Positions 1 to 8,906 of a DNA stretch of 59,962 nucleotides are shown in pieces. The notes beneath the pieces were generated by a model, which made no database searches, was not told the origin of the DNA, and worked only from the letters and a program-made list of their open reading frames with translations. Both the position numbers and the translations under genes were made by a program. Location: positions 1-59,962 of the forward strand of contig DAIDKH010000020.1 of the NCBI GenBank assembly GCA_027450145.1. The letters run 5' to 3'. Numbering within the stretch: position 1 is the first letter of the stretch; each line of letters starts with the position of its first letter. Origin of the DNA: Chthonomonadaceae bacterium. GTDB taxonomy: Bacteria; Armatimonadota; Chthonomonadetes; Chthonomonadales; Chthonomonadaceae.

Positions 1-3000
1 CGAACTCGCTGATGTGAACCGAGTCCATGAACACGCACTGGCCAATCTTTGTGCCGAAGAGGCGCAACAAGGGCAGGATGAAGGGTGTGCCAGTAAGGCT
101 TCCAATTAGAGCCGGCACAGCCACATTTTCGTAAAGAGCAGTGATCAGCTCTGTACGCCACACGAAGTTGCTCCAAAGTGGATGCTCTCCGGGAACGTAC
201 GTTCCGATTACCAGCCACTTGGCGGCGGCGACTGCAAGCACGACGGCCAATGCGATTCCCAAACCAGCCAGCGGTGCGCCTAAGACCCAACCGGCAACCG
301 TATCATGAGCGATAAGCTGTCGCAGTACCTCAAACCACACGGCCAGGCCTGTAAACATAAATGTGGGTGGCAGTAGGATGCGGCACAACTCAATGGTGCC
401 ACGCTGAATATACAACCACTTCGTGGGCTTGTAGGTACGGGCTGCAGGGAACTGCCGCGACTCCTGACGCCTCGGTAATACCATGGCGGGCGATCCCAAC
501 CACGACGTATTCTCCACGATTTCGTCACGGGCAAGGGGAGGTACTGACATGCATCCTACGAGACATCCATCAGGAATGTCATCGCCCGAGGGTATGAGGG
601 CACTATTGCCAACGAAAGTCTTCGCACCTACGGTAGTGGGGCGAACCTCAATGACTCCTCGTCGAATAGAGACTGCTCCAATGGATGCAGCATCAGCTAC
701 AAAGCATCCTTCACCTATTTCCAACATATCGGGAACCAGGTGCGATGCGGTCGATACCTCCGCGTGTTTCCCAATCTGTGCGCCCATTAGACGAAGCCAG
801 GGGGGCAAATAGATCGTTGCATACATAGCTTGGTTAAGCTGTAGGCTAAGCTGCACGATCCGATCCTGGAACCAGCGGCGCAGAGCGAAGCGGCTAAGGG
901 CTGGATACCTGCCTGCAGGGGTGCGGCCAGTTGCGCGGCTAAGGCCAGCAAGCATCAGCGGGAACAGCACAGCCCATAGTATAGCGGAGATAGGAGCCAT
1001 TGCACAGGCTCCCAATACCCCGTGATTTTCAAATGCCCAATAGAGAATCGCTACAGAAGGCAACGACACTGCCAGGAGCGCTAGATCGATGATGGTGAGT
1101 AGACCAATGGCTATTAGGCTAAATTGCACGTACCTTTTACCAGGACTGCGGTACACAACGTCGTGTTGTTTGGTTCGTTCATCGTCCCGTTTTGCGGGAG
1201 ATCCGCTCCACCACTGACCCTCGGGTACTTTCTGGCCTGCGGCTAGGAAGGATTGGTCATGAAGTGAACCACGCGTTTCGACGGCACTGCCTGGTGCGAG
1301 GTTAGCATTGTGGCCGACATAAGCGTCCTGTCCTATTGCGGTGCTGTCAATGACTAAATAGCCGTTCTCCACCACTGAGCCCATTACGTGTGCGTCAAAA
1401 CCTACAGAGGCACCACTACCGATGGTGATAAGGTCGAAGTTAAAGATGAACCCGGTATCGATGTGTGCATCAAGGGCAACGTTCGCACCCATCAATTTCA
1501 GGTAGAGAGGAAAGAGCGGCGTACCGGTAAGAAAGCCAACTCCGGCGAAGCCCTGCATTTTTCTTACAAACCACCAGCGTAAATAATAACCAGACCAGAG
1601 CGGGTACCTTCCTGGCTTGAAGCGACCAATAACGGTCCACTTGGCTGTAATCGCCAGTAACATGTTGACTGGCAGCAGCACCAGAGATGTCACAACAAGC
1701 CCGACGAGCGGCAGCAACCTGCCTGTGCCAGGGTCTTTCAAAACCAGTTCCAGCAGGCGTACCGGTATGCTCACTTCAAGAGCGACGATAATTGCCATGA
1801 CAAAGAGCAGCGCCGCCTGTACCGCACCGGCAGCCCTGTAGTGCCACAATCGATTTACGGCGTGGTCATGCTGTTCGTGCGGACGGCTTTCTGTCTCCAC
1901 GCTGCGCCGCTCCTCCAGGCGTGTCGCAAGCTTACGCACTGAGGGGGCGGCATAGATATCAGAAACTGCTACGTCTTCGAAGCCACTTGCGCGGCGCAGG
2001 TCGCTTACGACGATTGCCGCAAGCAGAGAGTGCCCTCCAAGATCCAGAAAGAAATCTGCATCGGGACTCATCGTAGGTGACTGAAACGCTCTGCTCCAAC
2101 ACTCTGCAATGACAGCTTCGGTAGGACTCATGAGAAACATAGCCGCATCGTCCCGCGTGATAACCGGTCGTGGAAGGCGCTTTCTATCGACCTTTCCGCT
2201 TGCCAGCGTAGGTATCTCGTCAATGAGGTCAATAGTAGCAGGAACCATAAATGCAGGCAATTTTACGCGAAGCGTCTCTTTTATTTGCGGAAGATTCGGT
2301 ATAGAGTCTGGACGGGCAGTAACATAAGCGGCAAGCTGCTCGACACCTGGGGCATGTTCAATAAGAGACACTACTCCATTCGCGACACCCTCCATTGAGC
2401 GAAGAACTGTTTCAATCTCGGTGAGCTCAATGCGATATCCGCGAAACTTGATCTGGTCATCGACGCGGCCCAGAAATCGTATATTGCCGTCCTCATCCCA
2501 GGCAGTTAGGTCACCGGTTTTATACAATCGATCAAAGCCTGGAGCATCAGCGAATGGGTTAGGGATAAACCGTGCAGCTGTTAGCTCTTCCCGACCAACG
2601 TATCCACGCGCTATACCGGCACCGCACAGGTGCAGCTCTCCGGGTTGTCCAATGCCTAGTGGCTGGCAGTTCTCGTCGAGTATAAGCGCCCCATAATTGG
2701 GCAAGGGTTTTCCTATCGTTACAGGCCTTTGAGGGTGGCATTCTGCCCATGTCGCAATTACGGTTGCCTCAGTGGGACCGTACGTATTAAGAATTCGCAT
2801 TGATGGCTTCCACCATCGCGCGATCAGGTCCGGTGGGCACGCTTCGCCGCCTAGAATAAGCAGGCGGAGAGTCTTAATGTCGTCCTCCATAGCGGCGAGG
2901 AGCGTAGGAACACATGAAAGTATGGTAATGCGTTGGTTAGTGAGTTCCGTACCTAGAGACGGACCGGAGCGCATCAGTTCGCGACTGCCAACCACCAGCG

Positions 3001-3715
3001 TAGCGCCAGAGCCAAATGCCAGCCACACTTCCTCTACAGCTGCATCGAAAGCAACGGAAAAGCCCTGCAGCACGCGGTCAGATGGAAGGGGACGATAAAT
3101 CTCGGCGGAAACTCGCACCAGGTTGCAGGCATTGCGGTGTTCAATGAGTACGCCCTTTGGCCGCCCGGTCGAACCTGAGGTGAAAATGACGTAGCAGGCT
3201 TCGTTCCAATGCGAATGAGTGTCTACGGCGCACGGTCTTGCGCTGCTGCATGCGGTAATTTCTCCGCTGCAGTAATCGACTTTAACGGTCGGGCAATCTA
3301 GATTATTGTAAGGTTTGCATGCACCTGAAGATGTTACCAGTACAACGGCACCGCTATCCTGTAGAATGGCGGAAACTCGGGTTTCAGGGTACTCGGGGTC
3401 TATGGGAACGTAGGCCGCGCCGCACTTTAGGATGGCGAGCTGTGCAATGTAAACATGAGCACAACGCTCGAGCAGAATAGCGGCGAATTTACCTGGGCCA
3501 ACACCCTGCGACTTAAGGTAATGGGCTAGCCTGTTGGCCGCCACTTCAACCTGTTGGTACGTATACTGGCGTCCATTATCGTCTATGGCCACGTTGCCAG
3601 GGTACAAATCTGCAGTCTGCTCAAAGATCTGATGCAAAAGTTCTTGCCGGCATAAAAGTGGGTCAATAGTGCCGAAAGATCGGCTGTTGCTTAATTGATT
3701 TATATTCGTAGTCAT
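1..3715 (-). CDS. Pls/PosA-type NRPS-like synthetase, 3' end off window
   Basis: Open frame from the ATG at 3715 with no stop before the left edge, so at least 1238 residues. An adenylation domain fills residues ~1-510: core A3 motif TSGSTGRPKGV near residue 180 and an A8-type motif (GYRIELTEIE). A carrier domain follows, with the phosphopantetheine Ser563 in DLGGHSLL. There is no thioesterase and no canonical condensation domain. The rest alternates hydrophobic membrane segments (about 640-705, 855-920, 1110-1180) with hexapeptide-repeat, left-handed beta-helix-like stretches (about 740-825 and 975-1075). This A-PCP-membrane/hexapeptide order is that of the Pls/PosA family, which includes epsilon-poly-lysine synthetase. 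The product is probably a membrane-made amino-acid homopolymer or acylated amino acid; the substrate cannot be read here. The gene stands alone in the visible part. Confidence 0.88.
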   Translation of the reverse strand, partial: MTTNINQLSNSRSFGTIDPLLCRQELLHQIFEQTADLYPGNVAIDDNGRQYTYQQVEVAANRLAHYLKSQGVGPGKFAAILLERCAHVYIAQLAILKCGAAYVPIDPEYPETRVSAILQDSGAVVLVTSSGACKPYNNLDCPTVKVDYCSGEITACSSARPCAVDTHSHWNEACYVIFTSGSTGRPKGVLIEHRNACNLVRVSAEIYRPLPSDRVLQGFSVAFDAAVEEVWLAFGSGATLVVGSRELMRSGPSLGTELTNQRITILSCVPTLLAAMEDDIKTLRLLILGGEACPPDLIARWWKPSMRILNTYGPTEATVIATWAECHPQRPVTIGKPLPNYGALILDENCQPLGIGQPGELHLCGAGIARGYVGREELTAARFIPNPFADAPGFDRLYKTGDLTAWDEDGNIRFLGRVDDQIKFRGYRIELTEIETVLRSMEGVANGVVSLIEHAPGVEQLAAYVTARPDSIPNLPQIKETLRVKLPAFMVPATIDLIDEIPTLASGKVDRKRLPRPVITRDDAAMFLMSPTEAVIAECWSRAFQSPTMSPDADFFLDLGGHSLLAAIVVSDLRRASGFEDVAVSDIYAAPSVRKLATRLEERRSVETESRPHEQHDHAVNRLWHYRAAGAVQAALLFVMAIIVALEVSIPVRLLELVLKDPGTGRLLPLVGLVVTSLVLLPVNMLLAITAKWTVIGRFKPGRYPLWSGYYLRWWFVRKMQGFAGVGFLTGTPLFPLYLKLMGANVALDAHIDTGFIFNFDLITIGSGASVGFDAHVMGSVVENGYLVIDSTAIGQDAYVGHNANLAPGSAVETRGSLHDQSFLAAGQKVPEGQWWSGSPAKRDDERTKQHDVVYRSPGKRYVQFSLIAIGLLTIIDLALLAVSLPSVAILYWAFENHGVLGACAMAPISAILWAVLFPLMLAGLSRATGRTPAGRYPALSRFALRRWFQDRIVQLSLQLNQAMYATIYLPPWLRLMGAQIGKHAEVSTASHLVPDMLEIGEGCFVADAASIGAVSIRRGVIEVRPTTVGAKTFVGNSALIPSGDDIPDGCLVGCMSVPPLARDEIVENTSWLGSPAMVLPRRQESRQFPAARTYKPTKWLYIQRGTIELCRILLPPTFMFTGLAVWFEVLRQLIAHDTVAGWVLGAPLAGLGIALAVVLAVAAAKWLVIGTYVPGEHPLWSNFVWRTELITALYENVAVPALIGSLTGTPFILPLLRLFGTKIGQCVFMDSVHISEF

Positions 3716-3919
3716 TGCGTCATCGTAGACGAGAAATCTCAGTAAAAGTTCAGAAGTAGAACAGGAACGTTAAAACAATGTTATTGTACCCAATTCCGTG
3801 AGTCGAAGCGATTATTTGTAACTATAAACATTATTGGCAGAATTCGATACAAACAGCATAAATACCGATAGGCAATATGGTTATACGTAATAGTTCATCG
3901 GCGTGGCAGCATCGGAAGA
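3716..3919. other. AT-rich intergenic region
   Basis: This stretch lies between the NRPS-like start and tRNA-Cys. It should hold the upstream region of the leftward NRPS-like gene. I see no ORF with a ribosome binding site and no convincing promoter pair. Confidence 0.5.
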
Positions 3920-3990
3920 GGGGCCGACCAGAATCGAACTGGTGATCGCGGTTTTGCAGACCGCTCCCTTAGCCACTTGGGTACGGCCCC
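3920..3990 (-). tRNA. tRNA-Cys (GCA)
   Basis: The reverse strand folds as a tRNA with a 7-bp acceptor stem GGGGCCG/CGGCCCC, T-loop GTTCGATTC and anticodon loop CTGCAAA, giving GCA. The 3' CCA is not encoded, as for the other tRNAs in this window. It is followed on the same strand by nothing within 200 bp and preceded by tRNA-Gly 26 bp upstream, so the two are probably co-transcribed. Confidence 0.95.
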
Positions 3991-4016
3991 GAGGTACACG
4001 AGAGAAGAGATCCTAA

Positions 4017-4087
4017 GCGGGAGACGAGGTTCGAACTCGCGACATCCAGCTTGGGAAGCTGGCGTTCCACCACTGAACTACTCCCGC
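4017..4087 (-). tRNA. tRNA-Gly (CCC)
   Basis: Acceptor stem GCGGGAG/CTCCCGC, anticodon stem CCAGC/GCTGG with loop TTCCCAA (anticodon CCC) and T-loop GTTCGAACC. It reads GGG codons. The 3' CCA is not encoded. It lies just upstream of tRNA-Cys on the same strand. Confidence 0.95.
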
Positions 4088-4596
4088 ACTCCGTGGCACT
4101 ATTATATGGTACGCGCAGACTACTTGTCAAGTATGAAGAGTATGGGCTGACATTGAACGTGAGGATCACTAGGCGCTTAAGAACATTCGACGCTGGGAGA
4201 TGGTGCTAAAGGAGCATAGTGATCCGCGGACATTTCATTTGAAATTTGCACTGATTGTGATTTATCAATCCGAAATAATATGCATATTTGCAGGAAAATT
4301 TGCGATTCTCAGTGTATGCCACATATAAAAAGCGATATATAATACCCGATTCCATTGTAAATTATTGTGCTATGCGAAATAATTCACACCCAGGTAAAAA
4401 CGGTATCACGACGGATGAGATTAATAGTAATCTATAAGAGCGAGGTCACCATGGGTAAAATGCTGTTACCACTGCTTTACTTCATAGTATCCACGTCGGA
4501 GTACCATCTGACAGGACCGACATTCCGCAGTAGCAGGCGTACATCACTTTGTGTCCTCATTCATCACCATCTGTGACAGGAACTGCACCTACCAAT
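4088..4596. other. Gene-poor stretch upstream of the SprT-like gene
   Basis: AT-rich DNA that should hold the promoters of the leftward tRNA pair and the rightward peptidase gene. The only candidate gene is a 41-codon ORF at 4451-4576 (+) starting MGKMLLPLLYF, with a GAGG 6 bp before the ATG and a hydrophobic N-terminus. It overlaps nothing, but it has no recognisable homology and I do not call it. No tRNA, hairpin terminator or clear promoter pair is visible. Confidence 0.45.
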
Positions 4597-5457
4597 ATGA
4601 GAAGCAACGAATGGTTGGAACAGAGATTTCAACTCGTGTTGCGTCGTCACTTCTACGACGTTAACCTGGTCAATCCGGTGGATGTAAGTTATGGTATTCG
4701 GGCACGGCGCCGCCTAGGCTCGATTGCTTTGGTGGACGGACGGTCAATAATACGAGTTAACAGGCTTCTTGCCGAAGATACCGTTCCAACATTTGTGGTA
4801 GACGCGACTATTGGGCATGAGATGGCGCACTATACGCATGGCTTTGGGTCTACGCTGCCTAGAAAATACAGGCACGCTCATCGCGGAGCCGTGGTTGATA
4901 CAGAAATGGACAACCGCGGGATGCATGACATTAGGCTACAGGCTAATGCTTGGGTGAAGGAATCCTGGGGAACGTTCTACATTGACGAGTGCGGTGATCT
5001 TAGCGCCAAAAAGCAGCGGCGCGACTCCTTGCGAAAACTATGTTGGGAGCGGTGGCTAGCTCAGTGCGACCGACGGTCTATTGAGGAAATTGAGGAGAGG
5101 CAGGCCGTCATAATGCGTCAGCTAAAGAGTACCACTGCGCCGGCTTACAGGATAGATTGGTTGGTTGCTGGGCCACGACATACCGCCCTGTCGTACTTTT
5201 ACGATAGCGAAGGAGTGCTGCGCTTTCATGGCCTGCTCGCCGACCGGCGTATTAGCGACTCTGTGGTCGATTTTGAAGTGGCCTATTGGCAGGTGCGTCA
5301 AGTGGTTGGCGCAGATTGGTCGAGAATCCGAACATTCATGCTGCACCATGGGCTGGAGTCCACACTGGTGGAGGCCATAGCATGGCGACAGCGCGTTTGG
5401 AATGTATTTCGTAAACGGAATGTAGATGAGGTATTTCAGATAGCTGAACAATGTTGA
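4597..5457 (+). CDS. SprT-like zinc metallopeptidase-fold protein
   Basis: A protein of about 286 residues. The frame stays open from a TTG at 4549, but I choose the ATG at 4597 because the fold begins there and the extra residues are low-complexity. Residues 74-78 are HEMAH, an HExxH zinc-peptidase motif inside GHEMAHYTHGF; His81 or the nearby His93/His95 could be the third ligand. Spacing and context resemble SprT/Spartan-type or WLM-type zincin domains, which cleave DNA-bound proteins in eukaryotes and are poorly understood in bacteria. The C-terminal half is unrecognised. No signal peptide, so cytoplasmic. Its last 22 bp overlap tail-to-tail with the glycosyltransferase gene. Confidence 0.65.
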   Translation: MRSNEWLEQRFQLVLRRHFYDVNLVNPVDVSYGIRARRRLGSIALVDGRSIIRVNRLLAEDTVPTFVVDATIGHEMAHYTHGFGSTLPRKYRHAHRGAVVDTEMDNRGMHDIRLQANAWVKESWGTFYIDECGDLSAKKQRRDSLRKLCWERWLAQCDRRSIEEIEERQAVIMRQLKSTTAPAYRIDWLVAGPRHTALSYFYDSEGVLRFHGLLADRRISDSVVDFEVAYWQVRQVVGADWSRIRTFMLHHGLESTLVEAIAWRQRVWNVFRKRNVDEVFQIAEQC

Positions 5458-6602
5458 GCGAGCACTTGCCGGTAAACTCTTAAAACGCCCTCTGCCATTG
5501 TGTCGGGTGTGTAAAGCCCGGCCCGCTCCAGACCACGCTGACCCATCCGGTATCTAAGCGGTGCATCTCGCAGAAGTGATTCTATGGCATCTGCAAAGGC
5601 CTCGTGAGAGAATGCAGTCAAACGCCCCGTTTCATGGTCGACAACGAGTTCTCTCGGTCCGCCGTGCGCAACTGCAATGCAGGGCAATCCCGCGGCCATG
5701 GCTTCAACTATGGTGAGGCCTTGCGTCTCCTCAGGAGATGAAAGGACAAAAATGTCTGCGGCTGCATACCAGGCCCCTATGGAATGGAATGGTTGTTCCC
5801 CTGCGAAGTATATTCTGTCCTCTACGTGCAATTCAGCTGCCAACTCTTGCAGCCTATGGCGTCTTTGCCCGTCACCCACGATAGCCACTCGAAATCCGGC
5901 AATATCGGGTGGCAGGTTGCGCTTTGTAAGCAGAGCCACTGCTCTTATTAGCAGGTCTACCCGCTTCTCCGGCCCTAGTCGACTTACCTGCAGAAGCAAT
6001 GGAGCTGCGTCATCCATGTGGATCATCGAACGCAAACGTATTCGCGCGTCTGCGGGTGCGCTCATTGGCGCGACGCCGCTCGGAATAACCTCAAAATTAG
6101 CAAACACGCCATCTTCAGTGAGGGCTGTGCGCGTATGGTTAGAAGGCACTATTACACAATCCGCTCGTGCGCAGAACCGTCTCACATGGTTTCTCATCGC
6201 CTTCGGCCCCACTTTGCGGACAAGCTGCGAGCGCGACAATTCAATCATATCGTCATAGAGTGTATGGGCGGTATACACCATGGGCAGCTTGTGCCTCTTT
6301 GCCAACTCTGCACCAAGCTTGCCCACTGTGAATGGGTGGTGGCAGTGAATGAGCTCTACATTCAGTTCGCGAAAGTCTATGTCTGGTCTGGAAAATGGAC
6401 GCGCCCAGTGGTACGGGTGCCGGGGAAACGGAAGGTCTGGCAGTCGAAATACCAGTTCATCATCGTTGGGATGCGGCTGGCCGGCGGCAAACAGGTAGAC
6501 AGTGTGGCCACGTTTAATTAATGCAGAGCGAAGTGTAGTTAAAGACGTAACCACGCCGTTGGTTACTGGGGCATAACACTCGCTGAAAAAAGCAATTCTC
6601 AT
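5436..6602 (-). CDS. GT4-family glycosyltransferase
   Basis: A protein of 388 residues with two Rossmann-like halves (GT-B fold). The N-terminus MRIAFFSECYAPVTNGV is typical of GT4 enzymes. Arg208 and Lys214 sit in the SRLGPEKRVD donor-phosphate motif, and Glu292 and Glu300 form the EX7E motif in EETQGLTIVE. It is closest in look to PimB/MgtA-like mannosyl- or glucosyltransferases that act on lipid acceptors at the cytoplasmic face of the membrane; the real acceptor and sugar are unknown. It lies 13 bp after the upstream acetyltransferase-like gene, so the two probably form an operon for a glycolipid or polysaccharide. Confidence 0.88.
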   Translation of the reverse strand: MRIAFFSECYAPVTNGVVTSLTTLRSALIKRGHTVYLFAAGQPHPNDDELVFRLPDLPFPRHPYHWARPFSRPDIDFRELNVELIHCHHPFTVGKLGAELAKRHKLPMVYTAHTLYDDMIELSRSQLVRKVGPKAMRNHVRRFCARADCVIVPSNHTRTALTEDGVFANFEVIPSGVAPMSAPADARIRLRSMIHMDDAAPLLLQVSRLGPEKRVDLLIRAVALLTKRNLPPDIAGFRVAIVGDGQRRHRLQELAAELHVEDRIYFAGEQPFHSIGAWYAAADIFVLSSPEETQGLTIVEAMAAGLPCIAVAHGGPRELVVDHETGRLTAFSHEAFADAIESLLRDAPLRYRMGQRGLERAGLYTPDTMAEGVLRVYRQVLAQHCSAI

Positions 6603-6615
6603 ACTGGTATTCCGC

Positions 6616-7752
6616 TCACGCGCTCTGGCTGCCGGCAGAGCGTTTTGTTTGCCGCTCTGCTATGGCCTTCGCGTTCACTACGACGTAATTCTCCGCTCGG
6701 TGTAATAACTTGCCCAGACGCCCACTTACGCCGCGTTCTGAGCGGAGGATCAGGATACGCTGATTCATTCTATGTTCACTGCACCAGTGATATTTGTATG
6801 CTTCATGCCCTCTTAAGAAATCAAACTCGTGACAGTCCTCTAGTATTGCCTGCCTAACAGCTGCCGCGGTAACGAGCATACCTGGGCTATATTTGTGATG
6901 GTCGAGGCTGAAGCCACCCAGGTAGTAAAACGTCCGGCCGTTTAGTGCGTAGCAATAGAGGGCTCCTACTACCTGACCGTCTGCTTCCAGCAGGTGCAAA
7001 CGCAACCAGCCATTAGCAAGAAACCGTGCGGCAGAATTACGATGTAGTTTCTGGACCTTTTCCAGTGCAAGTGCTCCCGGCAGACTGCGGGATCGCCACC
7101 GCTTTTGGTGTAGATCAAATAGCGTCGTAAGATCTTGATCCAACGATTGCTCAGTTGCCATTCGGTACTGCGTGGGACCTAATTCGCGATTTAGCAGCCG
7201 ATCGTAATAACCCAAATTATATCTAAACTTCTTCGAAAACGTCGCAGTAAGTTCTGTCCAGCTACCGGGCAGCGCCAGAAACGGGCACGGTTCAAGAGGA
7301 GCCACAGAACAGCATTCGGATACCTGCGTGGCCCGTCGCACCATAGCTGCCTTCTCTGGAAGTTGCTGAAGGTCTGCTACGTCCCACGATCGGGTGCCCT
7401 CGCTTAGGTGCTCAAGGAGCAGTCGGCAAACTTCGTCCTCATATTCTGGAAGTGCAAGAGGCTTCAGGTAGTCACTGGGTCCGGTACCTACCCAAGATAA
7501 TCGCCGAAGCGGAGTACCGAGATAGGGCGAGACGCAGAATGGTGCTAAACCAACCAGATCACCGCTCTCGTTGTGGAACATCACAAGGTGCATACGTCGC
7601 CGGGATCCATAAAGCGTCCACCAAGTATCGTTCCACTCCCACGTTTGCCACGGTGTTGCCGTAGTGCACCTACCTTGTAATGAGGTCCACTCGGATTGTA
7701 AATCTTTAATGGCGTCGTGGTCGACAGCTGTGCTAATCCTCAAATGACACAT
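6616..7752 (-). CDS. CelD/BcsL-family GNAT acyltransferase
   Basis: A protein of 378 residues with no signal peptide. It has the duplicated GNAT/FemAB-like architecture of the CelD/BcsL family: an N-terminal half containing WQTWEWNDTWW and LVGLAPF, and a C-terminal half with GALYCYALNGRTFYYLGGF followed by FDFLRGHEAYKYHW, the latter being a hallmark of this family. Such proteins are linked to exopolysaccharide or cellulose loci and are thought to acylate sugars. The gene is the first of a two-gene unit with the GT4 gene, 13 bp away, which supports a role in surface glycan synthesis. Confidence 0.82.
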   Translation of the reverse strand: MCHLRISTAVDHDAIKDLQSEWTSLQGRCTTATPWQTWEWNDTWWTLYGSRRRMHLVMFHNESGDLVGLAPFCVSPYLGTPLRRLSWVGTGPSDYLKPLALPEYEDEVCRLLLEHLSEGTRSWDVADLQQLPEKAAMVRRATQVSECCSVAPLEPCPFLALPGSWTELTATFSKKFRYNLGYYDRLLNRELGPTQYRMATEQSLDQDLTTLFDLHQKRWRSRSLPGALALEKVQKLHRNSAARFLANGWLRLHLLEADGQVVGALYCYALNGRTFYYLGGFSLDHHKYSPGMLVTAAAVRQAILEDCHEFDFLRGHEAYKYHWCSEHRMNQRILILRSERGVSGRLGKLLHRAENYVVVNAKAIAERQTKRSAGSQSA

Positions 7753-8096
7753 CCCACGTTAAATAGTCTAATCTGCTCAAACTAATCTCTAATTTGGGAT
7801 TATAGTCTTTATAATATTAGAGTGTCAAGTTAGGGAAGCAACTGTCCTGGTAAATTACCATGGCTTATAACCTCAACGAAGTAGGATTTTCGATTTACTG
7901 CCTATCTCCTAATGCTTGAAGGAGGTCTACCTGTGACCGTGGTGTCTATCGGTTTGAGCAACCAAGAATCAGATTCGCAATAATCGGCAGGATATCAAGC
8001 GAGACTGGATTAACAATAGTCACCAATACGCAGACGCTGTGGCAAGCTGCACACTATCGAGCGCGACTGAGAAATTTATTGTATGGAGTACCGCCC
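7753..8096. other. Divergent intergenic region with a possible 16-residue ORF
   Basis: This stretch separates two divergent genes and must contain both promoters. It has an AT-rich core near 7795-7822 (TATAAT-like on both strands), but no -35 box at good spacing. At 7933-7983 (+) a GTG-started ORF of 16 codons follows GGAGG with 7-bp spacing and ends 113 bp before the PhyH gene. It could be a leader peptide, but its residues (MTVVSIGLSNQESDSQ) are not those of an attenuator. Confidence 0.4.
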
Positions 8097-8906
8097 ATGA
8101 GCGTACCGACCATGTTTTTGACCAATGAGCAAGTGGAGTTCTACCACCGTGAAGGTTACCTGGTAATAGAGAATGTTGCCCCACCTGATGAGATTGAGCG
8201 AATGAGGCAGATTTACGACGACCTATTTAGCCGGAAGGTTGGTCGAGAAGAGGGGAACCAGTTTGATCTGGCAGGAACTGACGAGGACGACATTGAGGCT
8301 AGTCTGCCCCAAATATTGGGTCCATCACGTTATGCACCCGAATTAAAGCAAGCCCATTGTGTTGCAAATGCGTTGGCGATTGCAAAACAACTGCTTGGCT
8401 CAGATGCGGCCAGTACAGGTGATCATGCTATTCTTAAGCCTCCATTCCACGGTGCCTCCACTCCTTGGCATCAGGACGAAGCTTACTGGTCTCCGGATTG
8501 GGACTATAATAGCTTCAGTCTTTGGCTGCCATTGCAAGACGCTACCATAGAAAATGGTTGCCTGCAATTTGTGCCGCGAAGTCATAAGTTAGAGGTGCTG
8601 CCACACCACAGTATAAACAACGATCCACGTATTCACGGCCTTGAGGTGGACGAAGCGGATTTAGGTGGCGTAGTTGCGTGCCCAATTAAGGCAGGAAGCT
8701 GTACAGTGCACCACAACAGAACATTGCACTACGCTGGACCAAATAACTCGCCCACTCCGCGACGCGCCTACATAATGGGATTCAGCTGCCCTGGCGTTAG
8801 GCGCACAGTCCCCCGTTCGTTTCCCTGGAATGAAGCTAAGAGGACTCCGCGTCAGGAGAGGGCGGCGCGAGCGGTAACGACGGGCGAGGCGCAACAGACC
8901 GAATAG
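8097..8906 (+). CDS. PhyH-family Fe(II)/2-oxoglutarate dioxygenase
   Basis: I place the start at the ATG at 8097, behind TGGAGTA with suitable spacing; an in-frame TTG 18 bp earlier lacks one. The 269-residue protein is a phytanoyl-CoA dioxygenase family member. The facial triad is visible as His125-x-Asp127 in PWHQDEAYW and His211 in NRTLHYAGPN, with an Arg in SPTPRRAY able to hold 2-oxoglutarate. Bacterial PhyH proteins hydroxylate lipids or secondary metabolites; the substrate is not predictable here. The last 71 bp overlap, antisense, the end of the membrane-protein gene. Confidence 0.9.
   Translation: MSVPTMFLTNEQVEFYHREGYLVIENVAPPDEIERMRQIYDDLFSRKVGREEGNQFDLAGTDEDDIEASLPQILGPSRYAPELKQAHCVANALAIAKQLLGSDAASTGDHAILKPPFHGASTPWHQDEAYWSPDWDYNSFSLWLPLQDATIENGCLQFVPRSHKLEVLPHHSINNDPRIHGLEVDEADLGGVVACPIKAGSCTVHHNRTLHYAGPNNSPTPRRAYIMGFSCPGVRRTVPRSFPWNEAKRTPRQERAARAVTTGEAQQTE

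Noticed and set aside
1388-2327. Plus-strand frames inside the NRPS-like gene
   Set aside because: They are antisense shadows of the large minus-strand frame, which has motif support throughout.
4451-4576. 41-codon ORF with a hydrophobic N-terminus before the SprT-like gene
   Set aside because: A GAGG lies near, but no family or conservation clue; kept as a possibility only.
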